Below, one piece after another: positions 1 through 7,304 of a stretch of DNA of 64,000 nt (positions are counted from its first letter, which is position 1; each line of letters starts with the position of its first letter). The position numbers and the translations under genes were made by a program. This stretch comes from Parapedobacter tibetensis (GTDB lineage: Bacteria > Bacteroidota > Bacteroidia > Sphingobacteriales > Sphingobacteriaceae), in NCBI RefSeq assembly GCF_024704835.1, contig NZ_JAMXBE010000001.1:186001-250000 (forward strand), written 5' to 3'. The notes under the pieces are model-generated. The model ran no database searches. It saw nothing but the letters and a program-made list of their open reading frames with translations, and had not been told where the DNA came from.

Positions 1-537
1 TTCCGATGCTTGCGAATGCTCATATCCAGGTACTCCTGAAAATTTGTACTGTACCCAATCACTGATACTGAGGAATAATGCTACACGATCCCATAAATCC
101 GTTTTCTTGGCTCTTAATCCTACCAATTTTAGGGCGGAAAATAACGATGTTGGGTAACGTCCGGTGAGGTCATACACACGTGATTTATCCAGGATGATGT
201 CCTCCCATTGGCGTCCGCGGTGGTCGATATTAGGCATGCCTAATATCGAGCGTCCTTCCGCATCAATGGCCACAATGCCTTCCCGTTGGCTGGTCGCCGT
301 GATGGCCTTAATCATTACTGGACCAGCTTCGGCCAATGCTTCCTGCGACAACCGCTTGATTTGCTGCCACAGCCGATCGGGGTCAAAATAAATCGAATCT
401 TCATAATCGACATCTTTTTCATAAATGACGTTTTCACGTTTGATGCTCAGGATGTCGCCATTTGATGACACGACAGCCGCCCGTACGTTGCCGGTACCGA
501 TATCGACGATTAAATAAGCGTTTTGTTCGTTTATCAT
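1..537 (-). CDS. FGGY-family carbohydrate/polyol kinase, 3' part cut by window edge
   Basis: This reading frame starts at an ATG at 537 and runs open for 179 codons off the left edge, so only the N-terminal domain is visible. Residues 12-19 (DIGTGNVR) form the phosphate-binding loop of the FGGY/ribokinase-like ATPase fold. The segment TSQREGIVAID followed by NIDHRGRQW is closer to the LsrK/YgcE branch (TSxREGIVxxD...NVDxRA) than to xylulokinase or glycerol kinase; this rests on remembered motifs. The family phosphorylates a sugar, polyol or related small molecule with ATP in the cytoplasm. The gene lies 35 bp after the dehydrogenase stop and follows a polyol permease, so the three look like one catabolic operon. 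The substrate cannot be read from the sequence. Confidence 0.85.
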   Translation of the reverse strand, partial: MINEQNAYLIVDIGTGNVRAAVVSSNGDILSIKRENVIYEKDVDYEDSIYFDPDRLWQQIKRLSQEALAEAGPVMIKAITATSQREGIVAIDAEGRSILGMPNIDHRGRQWEDIILDKSRVYDLTGRYPTSLFSALKLVGLRAKKTDLWDRVALFLSISDWVQYKFSGVPGYEHSQASE

Positions 538-572
538 AATATTAGGACGAAGTGATGTGCTCTTCAGTATTT

Positions 573-1559
573 CTAGACTTCCTTATTCACCAATTGCCTG
601 ATATCTCGTTTGTTTTCTTTGAAAAACTCCTTCAATACCTGATTCATGATTACCGTATGGTGATCTTCCACCTCATGCGTTGCACCTGCGATGTGTGGGG
701 TAGCCAATACATTGGGGTGCCGTATCAGGCGGTAGTCTATTTCGTCAGGAGGTTCATGGTCAAAGACATCCAGGATTGCCCCCCGGATTCGCTCGTTCTC
801 GATGGCGTCTAGTAAATCGCCCCGCTTTACGACAGCGGCACGGGCAGTGTTCACAAAAATGGCATCGGGCTTCATCAGCGACAGTAAACGGCTGTCAACC
901 ATTCCTATGGTGTGTTCATTGACCGGTAGGTGGATGGCCACCACATCGCTTATCTTGAAAAGTTCCTCCAGTGATACCTTGACATACCTATCGTCCTCCG
1001 CTGTATAAAAGGGGTCATAGTAGCATATTTCGCAAGGAAAACCCTTCAATATATTGGCTATGGTTTGTCCCACGGCGCCAAAACCTACCATGCCCACTTT
1101 CTTTCCGGCAAGTTCATTGCCTTTAAACTGCAAATAAGACGTATGTGACCCTTGGCCCCAATTTCCATCCTGAAGCCACTGTATCGTATCCAGCGTATTG
1201 CGCATAAAAGTAATGACATTGGCAATAAAAAGCTCGGCCACGGCCTGTGCATTCCGGGCAGGGGTGTTGAAAACCGGGATTCCGTTTTTGGTGGCCGCTT
1301 GTAAAGCCACATTCGATGGTGTGCCTCGGCATACCCCAATGAATTGGAGATTTGGGCAATGCCCTATAACTTCTTCCGTGACCTCATCATGTTCGGTAAT
1401 TAGGGCATCCGCTTTTGATTCATCCAACAACGCGATAAGCTCATTTTGGTTATATGCCCTGCCGTGGGACTTCCAGGGCTTATAGATTACCTGACCAAAT
1501 AATTGTTTTAATTCCTGCCTACCTGTTTCATGGTAAGGCGCTGTAACCAGTATCCTCAT
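573..1559 (-). CDS. D-isomer-specific 2-hydroxyacid dehydrogenase
   Basis: A 328-residue protein of the SerA/D-lactate dehydrogenase superfamily. It interconverts a 2-hydroxyacid and a 2-oxoacid with NAD(P) in the cytoplasm. The Rossmann motif GFGAVG is at residues 159-164. The catalytic triad is visible as R240 (NTARAA), E269 (DHEPP) and H289 (TPHIAGA). Length is normal for the single-substrate enzymes and there is no C-terminal ACT domain, so serine biosynthesis is less likely than a catabolic role. It sits between a polyol permease (35 bp upstream) and an FGGY kinase (35 bp downstream), consistent with co-transcription. The acid oxidised or reduced is unknown. Confidence 0.88.
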   Translation of the reverse strand: MRILVTAPYHETGRQELKQLFGQVIYKPWKSHGRAYNQNELIALLDESKADALITEHDEVTEEVIGHCPNLQFIGVCRGTPSNVALQAATKNGIPVFNTPARNAQAVAELFIANVITFMRNTLDTIQWLQDGNWGQGSHTSYLQFKGNELAGKKVGMVGFGAVGQTIANILKGFPCEICYYDPFYTAEDDRYVKVSLEELFKISDVVAIHLPVNEHTIGMVDSRLLSLMKPDAIFVNTARAAVVKRGDLLDAIENERIRGAILDVFDHEPPDEIDYRLIRHPNVLATPHIAGATHEVEDHHTVIMNQVLKEFFKENKRDIRQLVNKEV

Positions 1560-1594
1560 AAATATGTCAGTGTTTGGTGTATGGCTTTTTATGG

Positions 1595-2872
1595 TTAACT
1601 ATTTTGAATGACTTCTCCCAATGGTTCTATTTCCGTTTTATTGTGTTTGGGCAGTGTGATGAACTTGGTAAGCACTGCACTTAGGAAATACAGTCCAGCC
1701 AGCACCCAAATGACCCCTTCGCTACCAATGGTTCCGATCAGTGCACCCACAATAGCGGGGCCCACGAAAACTGGAAGGCCTGCCCCAAGGTTGAGGACAG
1801 CCATAGCCGCTCCTTTGTCTTTTTTAACCAGCGAGGGTACCAAGGCCGAAAGCGGCACATACCCAGCCAAAAGGGCTCCCCATAATACGCCACTCAACAT
1901 CACTGCCCAAAAGTCGCCCCCAAACCATACCGGGGAATAGAAAAAGAGCAAGGTGGTAAGGCCGCACCCCACACCGCCAAACCATAGGATGGTGTTGCGC
2001 CAACCCAAACGGTCGCCCACAAAGCCAAATATCAAGTTGAATGCAATATTGCTAGTAAAGATAGTACCCCAAATCTGCAACCACTCCTTGGTACTAAACC
2101 CATGGGTGGCCATGTAAATGGGTAGAAAAACAGGGAAGGCAAATTGCGCCGTTGTATTGATGACCCGCACGATTCCCCCTAAAAGCACTTTGGGCTCCTC
2201 CTTCATAATGGTTAGCCCCTTCAACAACTCCCGTGTCTTTGAGCTCGCATCCCCTGAGGGAACGAAGCGATCCTTGTTGAGCACCAAGGCAAAGAATGTG
2301 CCGACCAAGACCCAGAATATCGAACTCCACAAAGTATTATGGTATCCGATCGCCTCGATGGCCCAACTCGAATAGTATGCGCCAAAAACATTCAAACCAC
2401 CCGTAAATACGAACCAGAACCAGCCCACTGCCCTACCCAATTTGTTTTGCGGGGTTCGGTAGGTAATCCAAACCAGAAAAGAATAAGCAAACAATGGGTA
2501 GGCGAATCCCCTGATGCCATAAGTGATCAGCATGACGGGATAGTCCAATTTTTGCATACCTAATCCCACAAACCCTATGGTACCAATAATGTATAACACC
2601 AGTCCCAATAGCATGGCTTTCCTTGGCCCATACCCTTCTGCCAAAACACCGGAAAACCATGATGAGATCGCTATGGTAATACCATATACAGTAAAGAGAA
2701 GTGCAGATTGCTGCATGGAAAGGCCGTTTTCCAACAGGTAGGGACTCAACCAGCCTTGTTCGACCCCGTCGCCCATCATAAAGATGATGATTCCCAAATA
2801 TCCCCAAGCGAGCGGTTTAGGGAGACCGGATTTGTCAAAAAAATCGGGTTTTGCGTTTATTGCCATATTCAT
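1595..2872 (-). CDS. MFS polyol permease (RbtT/DalT/CsbX type)
   Basis: A 425-residue, roughly 12-helix inner-membrane transporter of the major facilitator superfamily. The N-terminal stretch with MGDGVEQGWLSPYL recalls the ribitol/arabinitol permeases RbtT and DalT and Bacillus CsbX. A charged MFS loop (GPRKA) follows the second helix. The likely role is proton-coupled uptake of a linear polyol or related molecule. It is the first gene of an apparent operon with the 2-hydroxyacid dehydrogenase and the FGGY kinase. A TAnnTTTG promoter box lies about 40 bp upstream. An alternative start two codons downstream (2866) is possible. The family assignment is from motif memory; the substrate is inference. 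Confidence 0.85.
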   Translation of the reverse strand: MNMAINAKPDFFDKSGLPKPLAWGYLGIIIFMMGDGVEQGWLSPYLLENGLSMQQSALLFTVYGITIAISSWFSGVLAEGYGPRKAMLLGLVLYIIGTIGFVGLGMQKLDYPVMLITYGIRGFAYPLFAYSFLVWITYRTPQNKLGRAVGWFWFVFTGGLNVFGAYYSSWAIEAIGYHNTLWSSIFWVLVGTFFALVLNKDRFVPSGDASSKTRELLKGLTIMKEEPKVLLGGIVRVINTTAQFAFPVFLPIYMATHGFSTKEWLQIWGTIFTSNIAFNLIFGFVGDRLGWRNTILWFGGVGCGLTTLLFFYSPVWFGGDFWAVMLSGVLWGALLAGYVPLSALVPSLVKKDKGAAMAVLNLGAGLPVFVGPAIVGALIGTIGSEGVIWVLAGLYFLSAVLTKFITLPKHNKTEIEPLGEVIQNS

Positions 2873-2912
2873 AAATGGTTACAATTGGTTGTTATTACTT
2901 GATAAAACTCCT

Positions 2913-2920
2913 CAAAGATA
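2913..2920 (-). promoter_or_regulatory. Candidate -7 promoter box for the polyol permease operon
   Basis: On the minus strand this reads TATCTTTG, an exact match to the Bacteroidota -7 consensus TAnnTTTG. It lies about 40 bp before the ATG at 2872, in a very AT-rich stretch (2873-2990). No clear TTTG -33 element is seen at the usual distance. It implies the permease-dehydrogenase-kinase genes have their own promoter. Confidence 0.4.
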
Positions 2921-3019
2921 ACAAAATTTAATATAATTAAATAAATATATAATAAAATTAAATGATTTTAAACCATTAACTACTCCATACCGAACGTTAA
3001 CCCTCGGCTTAAAACAGCA

Positions 3020-3053
3020 GGGAACACCTCACTTAATCAAGTGAGGTGCTCCC
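3020..3053 (-). terminator. Intrinsic terminator after the TonB receptor-phosphodiesterase operon
   Basis: Arms 3020-3034 and 3039-3053 form a 15-bp stem with one mismatch around the four-base loop AATC. On the minus strand the hairpin is followed by a T-rich stretch. It starts 50 bp after the stop of the glycerophosphodiesterase, which separates that operon from the polyol operon downstream. Confidence 0.7.
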
Positions 3054-3103
3054 CCCTACGATAATAAGAAGGATAATAAGTTTGAATCTGCTGTCAACCC
3101 TGA

Positions 3104-3901
3104 TTATTTGTTCTTTTCTCGGAGTAAGGTTAGGAGTTTCTCCGGTTCATCTGTGGTAATAAAATCTGCGCCTAAATCTATGAAATGCTGCATTTCTTCT
3201 TCTTCATTTATAGTCCATACATTAATGGCGAGCCCCAGTTCATGTGCAGTTTTAATCCAATCCGGGTGTTCCCGAAAAACTTTCATGTTATAATCGAGCC
3301 CATAAAAACCATCAGCCTTAGCTTGGCTCGGTTCAACATCACCATTCAGGTAGAACACTTTAGCCTGAGCATCCAGCTCAATGATCCGTTTTGCGGCATC
3401 ATAGTCAAACAGGATGTACTCCACCCATTCATCGGCTCCCGAAGCCTTCACCAATTCAACAGTGAGGTCGGCCGAGCGCAATGCACGTTCTTTACCCAAA
3501 TTCGAAGGTTTCAACTCAAAAACAAGTTTGGTTTGATTTTGCTTCATGCCTTCCCGAATATATGCTTCAGCTTTGGGAATGGATTCGCCATTGGGGTGCT
3601 TTTTCGACAGCAGCTCATCATATGTCGAAGTGGCGATATCAAGACCATAAAAATCCTTATCATGGTTAACCACAAGTACATCATCTTTGGTAAGATGGAC
3701 ATCAAACTCAGTTCCATAACATTTCAACGCTATGGCCTTTCGTAATGATGCAATAGAGTTTGAAGGAAGGCCATCCGTTTTCCATGCACCTTGATGAGCT
3801 ACCACCATATTATTTTTCTGGTCTGTAAAATCAGATTGATCCCTGCAGCCAAGCATGGTCAACAATAGTAGATATAATGCGAGTTTTGCTTTCATGTTCA
3901 T
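3104..3901 (-). CDS. Glycerophosphodiester phosphodiesterase family lipoprotein
   Basis: A 265-residue protein with a lipoprotein signal (lipobox TMLGC, Cys19), so it is probably anchored in the outer membrane or periplasm. The GDPD core is clear: VVAHQGAW holds the first catalytic histidine, GTEFDVHLT the metal-binding Glu/Asp pair, and VVNHD the second histidine. The family hydrolyses glycerophosphodiesters to glycerol 3-phosphate and an alcohol. Two normally conserved spots differ: HRG is HQG, and PENT is PSNS. It follows the Oar-type TonB receptor by only 6 bp, so they are almost certainly co-transcribed, suggesting scavenging of phosphodiesters or their alcohols. ATG at residue 3 is an alternative start. 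Confidence 0.88.
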   Translation of the reverse strand: MNMKAKLALYLLLLTMLGCRDQSDFTDQKNNMVVAHQGAWKTDGLPSNSIASLRKAIALKCYGTEFDVHLTKDDVLVVNHDKDFYGLDIATSTYDELLSKKHPNGESIPKAEAYIREGMKQNQTKLVFELKPSNLGKERALRSADLTVELVKASGADEWVEYILFDYDAAKRIIELDAQAKVFYLNGDVEPSQAKADGFYGLDYNMKVFREHPDWIKTAHELGLAINVWTINEEEEMQHFIDLGADFITTDEPEKLLTLLREKNK

Positions 3902-3907
3902 ACAAAG

Positions 3908-6900
3908 TTAAAAACCATACCGCAAACCCAATTGAATCTGATAGGGGTTCCCTGAAGGAAGCGCTACACCCGTATTGGGATTAACATCGTAATTATATGT
4001 ATTTGACACTGCGTCAAAACCTCTTGTTGAATAAATATTCTGTGCACCCAACACCTTGGACGAGCCCCATTCCTTGTTAAGGAGGTTCGCTACATTGAAG
4101 ATTTCCGCAGAGATTTCTACATGCTGTGTTTTATAGATGTTCACCTGCTTACTGATTCTCAGGTCCCAAAAACCGAAGAAACCGTTTTCACCACCGTTCC
4201 TTTCGGCAACATCCCCAAAACTGCTACGTAAGTAATTTTTAAGATGCTGGCTTACTTCAGGATTATCAAGGATGGCTTGTATGCCCGCGCGGTAACTTTC
4301 CCTTCCATTGGGGTCATTCGGGTCAAAAATATAAGCCAAATCATTTGAATTGACAAAGTCCCCGTTTACATTTCCGCTAACCCTGACCGAATACCTGGTT
4401 CCTCCCATTCCGGAATAACGAAAGCCAACGCTGAAACCATAAAAGGTCGGCAAGGTACCGTAAACAACCACCTTATTGCGGAACTGGTTGTTGGAATAGG
4501 ACATACGGCTTAAATCCCTGGGGTCATCGTATACCATCTGGCTAAGTGTTGCGGTATTTGCAACGTCACCATTAAAGGACGTGTTATCTTTTATGTCATT
4601 CCAAGTATAGCTGAAGAACAGTTCTCCATCCTTGTAATATTGGTAAGTACCATCCACAACAACGGCAAATTGATCTATTTTTCCCCCGCTGTTTAGCTCA
4701 AGAACCCGGCCCACTTGGTCAGACTTCCGGCCATGCATCCAATTTGTGGCGCCATTGACGGTATTGATCGTTTCGGAAGGCACAAACACACCTCTGTTCC
4801 CCTCATTTGATAAACGGAAAAACGGCTCATCAACCATATTGGCATCCACATACATGTAATTGTTTCGTGCGAAACTACCAAAGATACTGAGCCCCATTTT
4901 GAATTTGTTTGTGAAGAAACGGTTATAAGAAAGGTTGGCTTTATACAAGGTGGGAATCCGTGCATCCGCTCCGTTCATGTTGATAGTCGAAATTCTCGCC
5001 ACACCGGGCAAATCGAAAAGCTCCACCCCTGGGGCTGTGGAAGGATCTTGGCGATAACGTACAAAATCCGGGACCGGTACATGCTCACCTTGTATATCCA
5101 CAGAGGCGACCCTTACTCCATCAAATACCATGTTGTTGATCATGGCGTAGTTGTTGATATCGGAACCGAAGATACCAGCTCCCACACGTAGAATATCACG
5201 CTGCCTTTCACCGATATCCCAAGTTACTTGCACACGAGGTTGGATTTGGAAGGTAGCCAACCTATTGTCTGTGCGGAGGCCAAGTTCATCGAACACCAAT
5301 TGATTGAAATTGGGCTTGTTGAAATATCGGGTATAATCAGCACGGAGCCCCGCCATCACTTCCAATCCTTTATACGATTTTGTTTGCACCTGAGCGTACA
5401 ATCCCGTGTGCAAAATGTTTTGCTTGGCATTGTTTGCCCCTTCGGTAAGGGCAATTTCACGAGCATAGCGATAGGGTGCGAGGTTGTCAAAATTATCCAG
5501 TCCGGTGAAATAAAAACGACCATTCATCTCACTTCCATATAGGGAATTCATGTGCGTATACATCAAGTCCGCACCAAAGGTATAATCAATCTTGTTTGTA
5601 TTGTAGTAGACGTTATTGACGATGTGGGCAACATTGTTATAGAAAAATTCAGGTGTATAACGTTGTCCTCCCAATTGGATGGTCGTAAATACATCCTTGT
5701 CATTGACGGTTGATTGTACCCGCTCTACAATGGCACGGGGTATATTATCATCGGGCAACTGTTCGCTTGGGAATGCCAGCTCGGAGGTGTACAAATGCTG
5801 AACCTTCAACTCATTGGTGACCCTACTCCCCAGCTGTGAACGCAATGTGGCCAAGAAACTATTGTCTATTGTCCGGACAGAACTGTATACCTCGTACAAG
5901 TTGATGCTACTATTATCAGAAATCCCTTGATGATTAATATCATGCACAAAATTATTCCTTACCGTTAGCAGGTGTTTTTCATTAAGCTGCCAATCAACCC
6001 TGCCAAATACGGCATCAGTCCCTCTTTTTTTATCAAATGATCCAAATTGTGGGGATTGTACCACCCCATATTTATTGCGTGCAATATCAAGATACCTATC
6101 AAGTGATTGTTGGGTAACATTGTACCGTTGCTCATCAATCGGGTTACGGATATCGGCAATCTGTAGCGGACGGGCATCGGCTTGCCGATCCCATACAACG
6201 AAAAAATGGATTTTATCTTTTACAATGGGTCCTCCAAGTGAAAACCCGAATTGATATGTCGAAAACTCGGCATCCACTTCATTCCCTCTGATGTCATAAG
6301 GACTCGATAGCCAATCCGTCCTACCGAACATGAATGCACTACCAGTCAGTGTATTTGTTCCAGATTTGGTAACCGTATTAATCAACCCACCACCACTTCT
6401 ACCGTAAGTCACATCATATTGGTTGGTGACAATTTTAAATTCACGGATAGCTTCCATTGATACAGCATAGGATCCTCCGCGGCGATTTGCCGTTCCTCCA
6501 GAAGTAGGATTCCTTGCTGTCATCCCATCCACTGTAAAATTCGTTGAAGAAGCCAATTGGCCTGACAAATTATTCCCCCTACTCAATGGCGAGAGGTCAA
6601 TCAATGATGTAAAATTACGACCGTTCACAGGCAGGCTTGCGATGTTTCTGGATGTAACCGAGGTCGCGGCACCAAAATTCGAAATCGTATTTTGTAAGCT
6701 ATTTGCAGTCACTTCTACTTGATCAATTGCTTGCGTCGTCTCCTTGAGTTCGAAATCCAATCTCAATAAATCTCCCTGGTTAAGTGTGAACCCAGACTTC
6801 ACTTGTGTTCCGTGCCCTATTAACGAAGCTGTAACGGTATATGGTTTACCAAGGGGGAGTTGCCTTAACAGGTACTCACCCATTTCATTTGTAATCGTAC

Positions 6901-7072
6901 GTGACACAAACCCCGTGGATTCGTTTCTCGTATGAACGGATGCACCCACTACGGGTTGGTTTTGCTCGTCGGTCACTGTCCCAGTAATCGTAGCATGTGT
7001 AGCTTGCGCCAGCAATTCCATGTGAAATAACAGGCTCAATACAATCAGGAAGGAAAATTTACGAATCATCAT
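3908..7072 (-). CDS. TonB-dependent receptor, Oar type with carboxypeptidase-regulatory-like N-domain
   Basis: A 1054-residue outer-membrane protein. A signal peptide ends near residue 22 (LLAQA). A CarboxypepD_reg-like beta-sandwich follows (about 26-110: TITGTVTDEQNQPVVGASV), then a plug domain containing the Oar-type phrase LPVNGRNFTSLIDLSP, then a 22-strand-type barrel ending in a terminal phenylalanine (LRYGF). It differs from SusC in lacking the DGLPI-type plug signature and a SusD partner. The family imports large or scarce ligands using TonB energy. It is the first gene of a two-gene operon with the glycerophosphodiesterase. The cargo is unknown; a phosphodiester-containing molecule is an inference from that neighbour. 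Confidence 0.88.
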   Translation of the reverse strand: MMIRKFSFLIVLSLLFHMELLAQATHATITGTVTDEQNQPVVGASVHTRNESTGFVSRTITNEMGEYLLRQLPLGKPYTVTASLIGHGTQVKSGFTLNQGDLLRLDFELKETTQAIDQVEVTANSLQNTISNFGAATSVTSRNIASLPVNGRNFTSLIDLSPLSRGNNLSGQLASSTNFTVDGMTARNPTSGGTANRRGGSYAVSMEAIREFKIVTNQYDVTYGRSGGGLINTVTKSGTNTLTGSAFMFGRTDWLSSPYDIRGNEVDAEFSTYQFGFSLGGPIVKDKIHFFVVWDRQADARPLQIADIRNPIDEQRYNVTQQSLDRYLDIARNKYGVVQSPQFGSFDKKRGTDAVFGRVDWQLNEKHLLTVRNNFVHDINHQGISDNSSINLYEVYSSVRTIDNSFLATLRSQLGSRVTNELKVQHLYTSELAFPSEQLPDDNIPRAIVERVQSTVNDKDVFTTIQLGGQRYTPEFFYNNVAHIVNNVYYNTNKIDYTFGADLMYTHMNSLYGSEMNGRFYFTGLDNFDNLAPYRYAREIALTEGANNAKQNILHTGLYAQVQTKSYKGLEVMAGLRADYTRYFNKPNFNQLVFDELGLRTDNRLATFQIQPRVQVTWDIGERQRDILRVGAGIFGSDINNYAMINNMVFDGVRVASVDIQGEHVPVPDFVRYRQDPSTAPGVELFDLPGVARISTINMNGADARIPTLYKANLSYNRFFTNKFKMGLSIFGSFARNNYMYVDANMVDEPFFRLSNEGNRGVFVPSETINTVNGATNWMHGRKSDQVGRVLELNSGGKIDQFAVVVDGTYQYYKDGELFFSYTWNDIKDNTSFNGDVANTATLSQMVYDDPRDLSRMSYSNNQFRNKVVVYGTLPTFYGFSVGFRYSGMGGTRYSVRVSGNVNGDFVNSNDLAYIFDPNDPNGRESYRAGIQAILDNPEVSQHLKNYLRSSFGDVAERNGGENGFFGFWDLRISKQVNIYKTQHVEISAEIFNVANLLNKEWGSSKVLGAQNIYSTRGFDAVSNTYNYDVNPNTGVALPSGNPYQIQLGLRYGF

Positions 7073-7178
7073 TGATTTATTTTAAGAATAATTAGTGAAA
7101 CTCCTTGTCGTTCTTAACTCATAGCAGGTCACTCCGCTATCTTTACTTTTGAATGCATTCCCACCTGATTTACGCCGC

Positions 7179-7186
7179 CAAACTTA
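7179..7186 (-). promoter_or_regulatory. Candidate -7 promoter box for the Oar-type receptor operon
   Basis: The minus strand reads TAAGTTTG, an exact TAnnTTTG match, with a T-rich tract about 20 bp upstream. The start codon is at 7072, so the leader would be about 100 nt. The rest of the 232-bp gap is AT-rich with no other element seen. Confidence 0.4.
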
Positions 7187-7304
7187 ACAATACAAAAAAC
7201 TAAAAAATAAAAATAACCATTAAATAAATGAAATATAACATTCAGTTAAATATTTATTAACATTACAAAAAGATTTAATGCCCCTTCCGCCAAAAGCTTT
7301 TCTT

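Noticed and set aside
3185-3745. 186-codon plus-strand open frame
   Set aside because: Antisense to the glycerophosphodiesterase, which carries complete catalytic motifs.
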